Assembly: GCA_046328115.1 (NCBI GenBank)
Contig: JAXLXE010000001.1
Location: 1,178,001 to 1,242,000, forward strand
DNA from: JAXLXE01 sp046328115
Lineage (GTDB): Bacteria > Chloroflexota > UBA6077 > JACCZL01
Direction of reading: 5' to 3'
DNA: 64,000 nucleotides
Under the pieces are notes generated by a model. That model ran no database searches and was not told the origin of the DNA. It worked only from the letters and a program-made list of their open reading frames with translations. Below, in pieces: positions 25,743 to 34,375 of this stretch (its first letter is position 1; each line of letters begins with the position of its first letter). The position numbers and the translations under genes were made by a program.

Positions 25743-26921
25743 ATGCGGATTGTGGACATGAAGCTCACGCCGGTGGCATTCCCTGATCCACCCCTCCGGA
25801 ATTCCTGGGGTATCCACGAGCCCATCTTCCTCCGAGTCATCATCCAGCTCTTCGCTGACAATGGCCTCGTCGGTATCGGCGAGTCGCCTGGTGGCGGCGC
25901 GCTGGTCCAGTCACTGGAGGCCAAGCGCTCCAGCATCATCGGTATGGATCCGTGGCACCTCGAGCCGCTCAGGGTCATGCTGCGAAACGCCCGCCTGTTC
26001 TCCGCGCTCGAGGAGGCCTGCCTGGACCTGATGGGCAAGGAAGCCGGTCGTTCGGTCTCAGACCTGCTGGGCGGCGCTGTGCGCAAGCAGGTTCCGATGG
26101 CCGCCTACCTGTTCTTCAAGGAGGCCGGCACAGATGAATGGGGTGAGGTCATGTCCCCTGAGACCATGGTTCACCTGGCGGAACGCTGGGTGGACCGTTG
26201 GGGCTTCAAGTGCATCAAGGTGAAGGGCGGAGTGCTCGAGCCGGACGCTGAAGTGGAGACCATGCGGATGCTCCGCCAGCGGTTCGGACCAGGAATGGGT
26301 CTGCGGATCGATCCCAACGCCATCTGGTCGGTCGAGACCTCTCGCAGGGTCGCGCACAAACTACGTGACATCGACCTGGAGTATCTCGAAGACCCGTGCG
26401 CCAGCATCACCGGCATGAGCGAGGTGGCGAAGACCACCCACACGCCGCTCAGCACGAACATGTGCGTAACCGCGTTCGAGCACGTGCCAGATGCGTTCAG
26501 ATCCAGCGCCGTCCAGGTGATCCTGGCGGACCACCACGTCTGGGAGGGTCTGACCGGCTGCGTCCGCCTGGGCAGGCTCTGTCACAGCCTGGGCTGGGGC
26601 GTGGGCCAGCATTCAAATAGCCACCTGGGCATCACCATGGCAGCGATGATCCATCTGGGCGCGGTGGTACCGAACCTGATCTACGCCACCGACACCCACT
26701 ACCCGTGGAACACCGATGACATCATCAAGGGCCCCATGTTCAACATCGTGGACGGATCGCTGCCTGTGCCCACGGGGCCTGGGCTTGGCGTGGAGTTGGA
26801 CGAGGACAAGCTGGAGCACTACCACGAGGAGTACAAGCGGGCCCGATCGCTGGCCCGAGACGATGTCACCGCGATGCGCCTCCGGGACCCCGACTGGCTG
26901 CCGCTGAAGCCCCGCTGGTAG
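25743..26921 (+). CDS. Enolase-superfamily dehydratase, glucarate dehydratase-like
   Basis: This 392-residue protein is an acid-sugar dehydratase of the glucarate dehydratase subgroup. The active-site residues are all visible: KxK in CIKVKGG, Asp-x-Asn in LRIDPNAIW, Glu in EYLEDPC, Asn in LSTNMCV, Asp in ILADHH, and His in GQHSNSHLGIT. These match the GlucD pattern rather than mandelate racemase. The start is ATG 25743 (MRIVDMKLTPVAF), with GAGGTG upstream; a GTG at 25731 is also open. The natural substrate may be D-glucarate or a related aldarate. Confidence 0.85.
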   Translation: MRIVDMKLTPVAFPDPPLRNSWGIHEPIFLRVIIQLFADNGLVGIGESPGGGALVQSLEAKRSSIIGMDPWHLEPLRVMLRNARLFSALEEACLDLMGKEAGRSVSDLLGGAVRKQVPMAAYLFFKEAGTDEWGEVMSPETMVHLAERWVDRWGFKCIKVKGGVLEPDAEVETMRMLRQRFGPGMGLRIDPNAIWSVETSRRVAHKLRDIDLEYLEDPCASITGMSEVAKTTHTPLSTNMCVTAFEHVPDAFRSSAVQVILADHHVWEGLTGCVRLGRLCHSLGWGVGQHSNSHLGITMAAMIHLGAVVPNLIYATDTHYPWNTDDIIKGPMFNIVDGSLPVPTGPGLGVELDEDKLEHYHEEYKRARSLARDDVTAMRLRDPDWLPLKPRW

Positions 26922-26961
26922 CCGCCACCTTCGACGGACGATCCATCGCCCGCGATCCCGA

Positions 26962-26990
26962 TTGAGACCACCACCCACAACGGCTATACT
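26962..26990 (+). promoter_or_regulatory. Promoter of the bactofilin gene
   Basis: TTGAGA (26962-26967), a 17-base spacer and TATACT (26985-26990) form a near-consensus housekeeping promoter. Transcription would start near 26997, leaving a leader of about 50 bases with GAGGAGG at 27036-27042 before the ATG at 27047. Confidence 0.65.
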
Positions 26991-27046
26991 CACGCCTGCC
27001 GTCGTCTTGCCACTCGCACGGCGCGTGACACTGGCGAGGAGGACAC

Positions 27047-27625
27047 ATGCAGCGCAATCCCGAAGAGTCAGAGTGGACGCGGTTTTCGCGCGCCCTCGGC
27101 AGTAATCAGCGTCAACCCGAGGCCGCGGAGCCAGAAACCGCCGTGGTAGAGCAGGCTGCCGAGGAGCCAGTGGAGACGGACGCCACCAGGGTGTCCGCGC
27201 CCGCGGCAACAGCCCCGCCACCACCTCCACCCCCGGCTCCGGTTGCGCCCGCTCGGCCGGTCCTGCCCATCTCCCGAACGCTCGTCCCAGATGACGCGGA
27301 AAGCGTGATCGGCCAGGGCACCATCGTCGAGGGCAGCTTCAGGTCAGACCACTCCATCCGCATCGTCGGCTCGGTAAAGGGTGACGTGGAAAGCAAGCGC
27401 TCCATTTTTATCGACTCTGCCGCCACGCTCGAAGAGGCCCGCGTCAGCGCGGAGTCCATCACCGTGGCGGGCTCCGTCACCGGCGAGCTGAGCTGCAGCG
27501 GCAAAGTCCTGATCACCGCCAGCGGTCACGTCGTGGGCCAGATCTCCGCCGGCTCCCTGGTCATGGAAGAGGGAGCGTTTTTCGAGGGCCAGCTCAAGAT
27601 GCTCACCCGGGCAACCCCGGGCTGA
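27047..27625 (+). CDS. Bactofilin (polymer-forming cytoskeletal protein)
   Basis: This 192-residue protein contains a bactofilin domain (about residues 84-185): a right-handed beta-helix of short repeats such as IGQGTIVEGSF, IRIVGSVKGDVES, ITVAGSVTGELSC and GHVVGQI. The first 80 residues are acidic then Pro/Ala-rich and probably disordered. Bactofilins polymerise at the membrane without nucleotide and organise cell-wall or polysaccharide machinery. It has its own strong promoter and ribosome-binding site. A glycan-related role is possible given the neighbourhood, but not shown. Confidence 0.9.
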   Translation: MQRNPEESEWTRFSRALGSNQRQPEAAEPETAVVEQAAEEPVETDATRVSAPAATAPPPPPPPAPVAPARPVLPISRTLVPDDAESVIGQGTIVEGSFRSDHSIRIVGSVKGDVESKRSIFIDSAATLEEARVSAESITVAGSVTGELSCSGKVLITASGHVVGQISAGSLVMEEGAFFEGQLKMLTRATPG

Positions 27626-27659
27626 CGCGTCGCCCACTTACACACTCGGGAGACAACAC

Positions 27660-27761
27660 GTGGTAGTTAGCGAAGGCATGGAGCTGATCATCGTGCTCCT
27701 GGCCATCCTCGCCAACCTGGTGGTTCTGGTCGCACTCCAGAAGTGGTCCGGCCTAACGTAG
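27660..27761 (+). CDS. Very small single-pass membrane peptide
   Basis: GTG 27660 opens a 33-residue frame. The hydrophobic core MELIIVLLAILANLVVLVALQKW would span the membrane once, with an acidic N-side and basic C-side. GGGAG lies eight bases before the GTG; an internal ATG at 27678 is an alternative start. It lies 34 bases after bactofilin and so is probably cotranscribed. No family is recognised. The strong hydrophobic bias and the ribosome-binding site argue that it is real. Confidence 0.5.
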   Translation: MVVSEGMELIIVLLAILANLVVLVALQKWSGLT

Positions 27762-27786
27762 GCGCGTACCACCACCAGCCCCGCCC

Positions 27787-29988
27787 CTAGCGCCCGCTCG
27801 GCGGCGCCAGCGACCATTCGCATCTGTCGCCCGCGCTGCAGCGCTCGGCGCGCAGAACCGGTGGCACCTCAGCGAGCGCTACCTCAAACGCCCCGTGCCT
27901 GCGATGCGTCAAGAGCTCGAATGGCGGCGGATCAGGAAGACGCCGGGCGGTGTCGTCGACGATCACCACAGTCACGCCAAGCTCGGGTGCGCGACGGATC
28001 CACGCCGGCGTGAGGCGTGCCAGCCGAGCCACCACGACCTCAGACTGGGCGGCCGGCCGCCATCGGTCGCTCGGCTCGCCCGATGACGGCAGCCACAACT
28101 GCCCGCCGGGGAAGCTCAGCGCAACGTCCAGCTCGCCATCGCGCTCATCGACAACCTGGAGCGAGACTGCACCCACCTCCACCGAATCGCCCGTCGAGAG
28201 CACACGCGCCGAAGAAGCGCCCAGGACCTGGATGGGAGGATATCGTCGCAGCACCTCCTCCATCGCGAACCGTCCATCCGTCGACAGCCCTACCACCACG
28301 TCCACGCTGCGCTCGAGGAACCCCAGGCGGTTGGCCACGGACTTCGTCAGATCGGTCGGCGATGGGGACCCGGACACCACGGCCGTGCGTCCGTCGGGGG
28401 ACCTCACAAACGCGGACGGTCCACCGGTGTCCAGCACGGAGATGCGAGTGGCCGTCCATGGGCCGCCTGCGGCAGCCACGGACGGTGGCAGAAGCAAGCC
28501 CACCAGGATCATCACCAGGGCGGCGACCCGCCGTCGGCCCAGCACCTCGAAATCAGCCGATCGGCGCGCAACCACGATGATCGTGGCGCCGTACCAGGCC
28601 ACCATGAGCCACTCCGGAAACCGGCCGGTGTGGACAGACGCCCCTGGCAGCTCCGCCAGTCCCTGAATCACCCCAAGCACGTACCAGCACAGCGCCGCGA
28701 CGCACGGCGCCACGATCGCCCCCAGGATCGGCACGCCGCCGAGTACCGCCAGGAGGCCGGCCACCAGCATGAGCGGAGGGATGGCAGGGCCCACCAGCAG
28801 ATTAGCCAGCGGTGACACGATCGACATCGTATTGAACACCGCCACGATCAGGGGCAACGTTGCAATGTGCGCCGCCAGTGCCACCGCCAGCGGTTCACGC
28901 AAGGCCCGCGGCAGCCACCAAAGCAGCATCGCTACTTCTGGCGCAAGCACGACGAGGCCAGCCGTGGCGAGCGCCGAGAGCTGAAACCCCAGATCCCAGA
29001 TCACCGATGAATCCCACACTGACATCGCGGCCGCCGCGGCCAGCAGACTCGACACCGCGTCCGACCGGCGTCCAGAAGCCGCGGCGGCGAACGTGAGCGA
29101 GCACATCAGGCCCGCCCGGACGGCAGAGCCGGACCAGCCAGCGAGTGCCACGTACAACCAGATTGCCAGCACCGCCGCGATCACGCTCCAGCGGCGTCCA
29201 AGCAGAAGGCGCGCGACCGCCCTGGCAACCCCGGCGATCACCACAACATTGAAGCCTGACACCGCCACGATGTGGCTGGTACCCGTCTGAGACAGCGCGT
29301 AACGCAGGTCAGACGGAAGCGCCCCGCGGCTGCCGAGCGCTACGCCGGCGGCCAGGGACAAGGCTGGCTCGGCGAGATGTAGGCGTAGATTCGCCTCCAG
29401 CCAGCGCCGCAGCCGGGACGCACCTGACGCGAGCCCGGGGGCAGAACGCTCGGTCACGTCCACGACCGCGAAGTCCAGAACCCGCAAGACGCCGCGTCTG
29501 GCCAGGATCTCCGCGCGCGGATACGCCGGTCTCGATCGAGGCTCGGCAAGCAGTCCCCGCGCGGCTATCTGATCGCCCGGATCGAGCGCTCCTACGTCGC
29601 CCCGCGACGTCACCAGGATCCGCGGTCCCGCACCGTGTGAGTAGCGGTAGACCGAACCACCCACGGAAATGGAGGTCGCCTCAACGAGTATCGACGCGCG
29701 ATCACGACCGAGCGGCGCGACGTCCACGACTGACCCGGCCAAAGCCCCCGCGCCTTCGGCCGCGGGCAGGATAACGCTGGGATCTAACCGCTCAGACACG
29801 CCAACCCGCGCCATCCCAAGCAACACCATCGCAGCGCAGGTCGCCGCCAGCCGGATCCGTGTACCGCGCAGAGCACAGACGCCGCACCCGGCGACGAAGA
29901 CCCCCGCCACCAAGGGTGTGACCGTGGGGCCGTAGTTACCCGCCACGACGCCGAACAGCCAGGCGGACGACACGAGGATGAGACTCAT
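27787..29988 (-). CDS. comEC: ComEC/Rec2 DNA-uptake channel with degenerate C-terminal domain
   Basis: This 733-residue membrane protein is the channel through which transforming DNA crosses the cytoplasmic membrane. The N-terminal OB-like domain (about 50-190) is followed by the Competence domain with its helices: QTGTSHIVAVSGFNVVVIAG, LYVALAGWSGSAVRAGLMC, WDLGFQLSALATAGLVVLAP. The C-terminal region (from about 530) has the outline of the metallo-beta-lactamase domain (TATRISVLDTGG) but lacks the HxHxDH motif: the expected site reads VVGLSTDGRF. The start ATG overlaps the comEA stop (ATGA). Confidence 0.88.
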   Translation of the reverse strand: MSLILVSSAWLFGVVAGNYGPTVTPLVAGVFVAGCGVCALRGTRIRLAATCAAMVLLGMARVGVSERLDPSVILPAAEGAGALAGSVVDVAPLGRDRASILVEATSISVGGSVYRYSHGAGPRILVTSRGDVGALDPGDQIAARGLLAEPRSRPAYPRAEILARRGVLRVLDFAVVDVTERSAPGLASGASRLRRWLEANLRLHLAEPALSLAAGVALGSRGALPSDLRYALSQTGTSHIVAVSGFNVVVIAGVARAVARLLLGRRWSVIAAVLAIWLYVALAGWSGSAVRAGLMCSLTFAAAASGRRSDAVSSLLAAAAAMSVWDSSVIWDLGFQLSALATAGLVVLAPEVAMLLWWLPRALREPLAVALAAHIATLPLIVAVFNTMSIVSPLANLLVGPAIPPLMLVAGLLAVLGGVPILGAIVAPCVAALCWYVLGVIQGLAELPGASVHTGRFPEWLMVAWYGATIIVVARRSADFEVLGRRRVAALVMILVGLLLPPSVAAAGGPWTATRISVLDTGGPSAFVRSPDGRTAVVSGSPSPTDLTKSVANRLGFLERSVDVVVGLSTDGRFAMEEVLRRYPPIQVLGASSARVLSTGDSVEVGAVSLQVVDERDGELDVALSFPGGQLWLPSSGEPSDRWRPAAQSEVVVARLARLTPAWIRRAPELGVTVVIVDDTARRLPDPPPFELLTHRRHGAFEVALAEVPPVLRAERCSAGDRCEWSLAPPSGR

Positions 29989-30584
29989 ACGACGATAAGG
30001 TCCTTCACCCGCTCGAACGCGGCCGGCGTCAGAATGCGCTCCTCGACAAGCTGCTGTATCCGACTGAAGGGGCCGCGTTGCTCACGTCTGGCAACTACGC
30101 GTTGCGCCGTGACCGGGCCGAATCCCGGTAGACGATCGAGCTCCGCGACCGTGGCCGTATTGATGTTCACGCGCTGGCCAGGCGGACCTGGCGATGGTGA
30201 AGCTGCCGCGGACGGCGACGGCCGGGGGGTGGGTCGGGCAGTCACCGCGACACGCTGCCCATCAGAAAGACGCGCCACCGGATTCAGTCGATCTGCATCC
30301 GCCCGTGCCGTCAGCCCGCCGGCCGCCGCGATCGCGTCGCGAACGCGTGAGCCACCCGGCACGGTGTACACACCCGGCCGTGCCACCTCACCGGACACGT
30401 ACACGGTCAGCCGTGGACTCGTCGTGGGCGTGTTCGGCGGTCGGGTCGGCGCGCTCTGAACCGTCACCGGGGGAGGTGCCTGGCGGCCGAGCCAGGTGGC
30501 GCCGATGGCCACCGCCGCCCCGACAAGCACGAGCGCCAGGCCCGCCCAGTAGCGGACCAGCCACCCCCCAATCATCGCGCCCAT
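29985..30584 (-). CDS. comEA: ComEA DNA receptor of competence
   Basis: This 199-residue protein has a single N-terminal transmembrane helix (about 9-29), a Pro/Thr linker, a SLBB domain (LTVYVSGEVARPGVYTVPGGSRVRDAIAAAGG), a second Pro/Ser linker and a C-terminal helix-hairpin-helix pair (VNINTATVAELDRLPGFGPVTAQRVV). This is the standard ComEA layout for binding double-stranded DNA outside the membrane. The gene leads the comEA-comEC operon and is divergent from a glycosyltransferase operon. Confidence 0.9.
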   Translation of the reverse strand: MGAMIGGWLVRYWAGLALVLVGAAVAIGATWLGRQAPPPVTVQSAPTRPPNTPTTSPRLTVYVSGEVARPGVYTVPGGSRVRDAIAAAGGLTARADADRLNPVARLSDGQRVAVTARPTPRPSPSAAASPSPGPPGQRVNINTATVAELDRLPGFGPVTAQRVVARREQRGPFSRIQQLVEERILTPAAFERVKDLIVV

Positions 30585-30668
30585 GCGGTCGTCATCCCCC
30601 CTTTGAGAGCCGCCTCGTCTCGTGTGCGGGCATTCTAGCCGGCCTGTCTCGGCCGCGCCGAGAGCACG

Positions 30669-30677
30669 TGCTACACT
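30669..30677 (+). promoter_or_regulatory. Extended -10 promoter of the five-gene glycosyltransferase operon
   Basis: TGC-TACACT ends nine bases before the ATG at 30687. There is no Shine-Dalgarno sequence in those nine bases, so the first gene is probably read from a leaderless or near-leaderless message. Confidence 0.5.
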
Positions 30678-30686
30678 CTGGTCGGA

Positions 30687-32045
30687 ATGGCCGATTCCCC
30701 CACACCGCCGCGCGGCGAGACCGCTCCCGTACTGTTCGTCGCGCGTGAGCCAGACGAAACGCTCCGCACCTTCCTACCCGTCATCCGCCGGCTGGCGGAG
30801 GAGCACGGCGTGCCCAGCCAGGTGGTCTTCCACCACACGCCCGGCCGCGGGGCCGTGGCAGATCTGGAATCGCTGAACGTGCGTTGGTCAGAGGTGACGC
30901 TCCCCCCGGCGGACTCGCTGGGCGGCTCGTGGTTTGCCTGGGCGCCCCGGCGCCTGATCAGGCCGCTGGACGAGCTCATCCAGCTTTGTATCGCCCGTCG
31001 CCTGGCCGATGACATCCTCCGGACTTCTCGGCCATCCGCGGTCGTCGTCATCCAGGACACGCTCCTGCTAGAGCGCTTCGTGGTCCGCGCCGCGAACGAG
31101 CGCGGGATTCCCACGGTGGTCGTGCAGTGGGCGTTCAGTTACCCGCAAGAGCTGTACGATCGACTCCGCGCTATCCGCCAGGGCAAGAGCGAGGGTCGAG
31201 CCGCAGAACGCCCCCGGCCGTCGGCGGGCGGTGTCGTGTACCGGCTGGTCCGTCGGGCACTTGGGCTGGAGTTCGACCTGGTCAACAGCTACGGTGGTGG
31301 CGAGGCGCGCACGTTTGCAGTGATGGGCCAGGCCTTCGCCGATCAATACGAGCGTCAGGGCGTGCACTCCAAGCGGATCGTCGTCACCGGGCACCCCAGC
31401 CACGACGCCACGTTTGAGCGTGCGCGCGCCACCTCAGATGCAGATCGGCACGCCATCCGCCAGCGCTACGGCATTGCAGCGGACCGTCGACTCGTCCTGT
31501 ACGCTACGCAGCCGGTCCTCTGGCGCCGCGTGATGACCGCTGAACAGCTACGGTCCAGCATCAGATCGATCGCCTCGGCGGTGGCCGCCGCGCCCGACAG
31601 CCCCCACCTGGTCATCAAGCTGCATCCCCGCGAGGATCCCGCGGACTACGCGTTCTGCGCCGCGCTGAATCCGCCGATGCAGGTGATCCCCACCGCCGAT
31701 ATGTGGGACCTCATCGCCGCCGCGGACGTCTTCATCTCGTCATCATCGTCCACGGTCCTGCTGGCGATGATGCTGGACAAGCCCATCATCACCGTGAACT
31801 TCGACGAGGTCCCCCACTTCGATGTCTTCGAGGGGATCGGTGCCACGCTCCACGTCCGCACAGCGGGTCAGTTCGCCGCCGCCCTCAAGCTGGTGCTGGA
31901 CGACCCGTCAACCCAGCGGATGCTCGCGGAGCAGCGGAAGGACGTCATCGACAGATACACCCGCTTCGACGGGCAGGCGACGGAACGGGTGGCCGCCCTG
32001 CTCGTGAATGCGATCCCCGCCGGAGCACGGTCCGCCGCGGAATGA
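30687..32045 (+). CDS. GT-B type glycosyl- or glycerophosphotransferase-like protein
   Basis: This is a 452-residue protein without an obvious GT4 signature. The C-terminal half shows HLVIKLHPREDPADY, a motif of capsule and teichoic-acid-type transferases and polysialyl/Kdo-type enzymes, and AADVFISSSSSTVLLAMMLDKPIITVNF, the nucleotide-sugar or nucleotide-alcohol-binding turn of the GT-B fold. The N-terminal half is a Rossmann domain (APVLFVAREPDETLRTFLPV). It leads a five-gene operon and overlaps the next start (ATGA). Donor and acceptor are unknown. Confidence 0.7.
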   Translation: MADSPTPPRGETAPVLFVAREPDETLRTFLPVIRRLAEEHGVPSQVVFHHTPGRGAVADLESLNVRWSEVTLPPADSLGGSWFAWAPRRLIRPLDELIQLCIARRLADDILRTSRPSAVVVIQDTLLLERFVVRAANERGIPTVVVQWAFSYPQELYDRLRAIRQGKSEGRAAERPRPSAGGVVYRLVRRALGLEFDLVNSYGGGEARTFAVMGQAFADQYERQGVHSKRIVVTGHPSHDATFERARATSDADRHAIRQRYGIAADRRLVLYATQPVLWRRVMTAEQLRSSIRSIASAVAAAPDSPHLVIKLHPREDPADYAFCAALNPPMQVIPTADMWDLIAAADVFISSSSSTVLLAMMLDKPIITVNFDEVPHFDVFEGIGATLHVRTAGQFAAALKLVLDDPSTQRMLAEQRKDVIDRYTRFDGQATERVAALLVNAIPAGARSAAE

Positions 32046-33181
32046 AGGCGCTCCTCATCTGCCAGCGGCTCGGCGTGGGTGGCGCCGAAGAGCTCGTCCT
32101 GGGCGCCAGCACGCACCTCCACCAGGTCGGTGTGACCGCCGAGGTGGTGGCGTTGACCGATCGGGGCGCCGTGGCCACGGAGATCGAAGCGGCCGGCGTT
32201 CCATTGCACCTGGTCACCGGAAAGCCCGGCCCGCGCGATCCGCGCGCCTTCGCTCGCCTGGTCAGGCTTATCCGCGACCGACGGCCAGACGTAGTCCACA
32301 CGTACCTGCTGGCCGCCTGCATCTATGGAAGGCTGGCCGCCATGATCGCGCGCGTCCCCGTGATCGTCGCGTCGGAGCAAAACGTCTATCGCCAGAAGGC
32401 CCGGCGGCACGCCATCATGGAGCGCGCGCTCGCCGTGGGGACCCACCGGATCATCGCCTGCTGCGACACCGTGGCGAGACACTATCACGAACAGACGGGC
32501 GTCTCCTCCCAGCAGATCGCCACGGTCTACAACGCCGTGCGGTTCCCGGCCTCGCCTGGCCAGGCGGCACGCCGCGCCGCTCGGGGCAGCCTGGGCATCA
32601 GCCCAGACAGCTTCGTCATTGGAACACTGGGCCGACTGACCGAGCAGAAGGGCCACGACATCCTCGTGGACGCCATGGCGCGCGGCCCGCTCCAGGGGGA
32701 CGCCGTGGCCATCATCGCCGGCGACGGCCCGTTGCGCAGCACCCTCGAGAGGCGAGCCGCCGACGCGGGCGTCAAGGAACGGACGCGTTTCCTGGGTATC
32801 CGGCGCGACCGCGACGTGCTCTACGCGGCGATGGACGCGTTTGTGCTTCCTTCACGCTGGGAAGGGCTCTCGCTCGCGCTGGTCGAGGCCGCCGGCAGCG
32901 GCCTGCCCATCGTGGCGACCACGGTCGGCGGTAACGCCGAGGTGGTCACCGATGGCAGCACCGGCCTGCTCGTACCGGCCGATGATGCCGAGGCGCTCGC
33001 CCGGTCGCTCGGCAGGGTACGCGCGGATCGCGACCTCGCCGGTGCCCTGGGCGACCGCGCGGCGCAGGACGCGCGTCCACGCTTCTCCATCGAGCGCCAC
33101 GTTCAGCTCACCCGCGACATCTACGCCCAGGGGCTCGCCGCCCGTCACGGCCGCCCGCTGGAGCGGACCGCTCCCGCGTGA
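32042..33181 (+). CDS. Glycosyltransferase family 4
   Basis: This is a 379-residue GT-B enzyme: LLICQRLGVGGAEELVLGAS at the N-terminus (the Gly-Gly-Ala-Glu turn of many GT4 enzymes), PDVVHTYLLAACIYGRLAA, GTLGRLTEQKGHDILVDAM, IAGDGPLRSTLERRA, and the E-x7-E region WEGLSLALVEAAGSGLPIVAT. Start ATG 32042 overlaps the preceding stop as ATGA. It is the second gene of the operon. It adds a sugar from a nucleotide donor to a growing lipid-linked glycan, identity unknown. Confidence 0.88.
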   Translation: MKALLICQRLGVGGAEELVLGASTHLHQVGVTAEVVALTDRGAVATEIEAAGVPLHLVTGKPGPRDPRAFARLVRLIRDRRPDVVHTYLLAACIYGRLAAMIARVPVIVASEQNVYRQKARRHAIMERALAVGTHRIIACCDTVARHYHEQTGVSSQQIATVYNAVRFPASPGQAARRAARGSLGISPDSFVIGTLGRLTEQKGHDILVDAMARGPLQGDAVAIIAGDGPLRSTLERRAADAGVKERTRFLGIRRDRDVLYAAMDAFVLPSRWEGLSLALVEAAGSGLPIVATTVGGNAEVVTDGSTGLLVPADDAEALARSLGRVRADRDLAGALGDRAAQDARPRFSIERHVQLTRDIYAQGLAARHGRPLERTAPA

Positions 33182-34359
33182 CCAGCGGCTTGCGCGTCAC
33201 GCTGGTCAACTACACGCTATCCATGATGCGGGGCGGTGGCGAGACCCGTGACCTGGCGTTCGCGCGCCACCTCACTGACCTGGGCTGCCAGATCACCCTG
33301 GTCTCCGTGAACCCACTGCTCGGACGGGTGCGCCACCCGATCCATGGCTTCAACCACCGGCTCATCCGCTCGCCGTACTTCCGCGATCTCGTCTACCGAT
33401 TCATGGTCCTGCCCAAGACCGGCCGCCTCGCCAGCTTCCTGCTGGACCAGGACGTCAAGCGATTTAGCCGCGGCGTGATCGACCTCGTCGCGGATCCCGC
33501 GTACCCCGTTGACATCCTCCAGGTGGCCGGCCTCTATCCCGCAGTGGCCGTCAAGCAACGACGCGACGTCAAGGTCGTCGTCCGCAACCAGGGCGGGCTA
33601 CCCAGAGCGTGGATGCGCCACTGGATCCCCCAGGCGGACGCCGTCATCGGGGACGGCTGGGACGCGGAGAACTTCGAGCGCAGCCTCGGTACGCCGCTCG
33701 TGGAGATCCCCGGCGGCGTCGACTCCGAGCTCTTCCGGCCCGGCGACGGAAGGACCGCCCGCCGAGAGCTCGGACTGGCAGACCAGCCATTGCTGCTGTA
33801 CGTTGGCCGGTTCGTGCCCCTGAAGAACCTCCCCATGCTGCTTTCGGCGTTCGCCCTCGTTCGACAGACTCGCCCAGACGCCGTCCTGGCGCTTGCCGGT
33901 GAGGGCGCGCTGGAGGGACAGCTTCGACGCCAGGTGCGCGACCTCGGCATCGAGAACGGCGTGCGATTCCTGGGCCAGAAGCCCCAGGCCGACCTGCCAG
34001 CGCTCTACGCCGCGTCCGACGTGGTGCTGCTCTCATCGTCGTTTGACAACTCGCCCAACGCTGTGCTGGAGGCTGGCGCCTGCGGGCGCCCGGTGGTCGC
34101 CACGCGCGTGGGCGGCGTGGCCCGCTACGTGGACGAGGGCGAGACGGGCTACCTGGTGGACTCCGGCGACCATGCGGCCTTCGCCAACCGGATCCTGGCG
34201 TTGCTCGACGATCCCGTCGCCCGCGAACGCATGGGCGCCAACGGCCGCCGCCGCGTGGAGACGCGGCATAGCTGGCGGAAGAGCTGCGAAAAGCTTCTCT
34301 CGTTGTACGAATCGCTGCTGGGCCGCGCGCCAGCCGGCAGCGGCCGGATCCCCGGCTAG
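33178..34359 (+). CDS. Glycosyltransferase family 4
   Basis: This is a 393-residue GT-B enzyme, third in the operon. It starts with GTG overlapping the previous stop (GTGA). The N-terminal domain begins VTLVNYTLSMMRGGGETRDLAFA; the donor domain has LYVGRFVPLKNLPMLLSAFA, LAGEGALEGQLRRQV and a modified E-x7-E segment, FDNSPNAVLEAGACGRPVVAT, in which the first Glu is replaced by Asp or Asn. This variation occurs in active GT4 enzymes. Specificity is unknown. Confidence 0.87.
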   Translation: MTSGLRVTLVNYTLSMMRGGGETRDLAFARHLTDLGCQITLVSVNPLLGRVRHPIHGFNHRLIRSPYFRDLVYRFMVLPKTGRLASFLLDQDVKRFSRGVIDLVADPAYPVDILQVAGLYPAVAVKQRRDVKVVVRNQGGLPRAWMRHWIPQADAVIGDGWDAENFERSLGTPLVEIPGGVDSELFRPGDGRTARRELGLADQPLLLYVGRFVPLKNLPMLLSAFALVRQTRPDAVLALAGEGALEGQLRRQVRDLGIENGVRFLGQKPQADLPALYAASDVVLLSSSFDNSPNAVLEAGACGRPVVATRVGGVARYVDEGETGYLVDSGDHAAFANRILALLDDPVARERMGANGRRRVETRHSWRKSCEKLLSLYESLLGRAPAGSGRIPG

Positions 34360-34375
34360 ACGGATCGGACCCACC

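Noticed and set aside
27606..27621. CCCGGG-CAAC-CCCGGG inverted repeat at the end of bactofilin
   Set aside because: It lies inside the coding region and is made of a self-complementary hexamer that is common here; no sign of a terminator follows.
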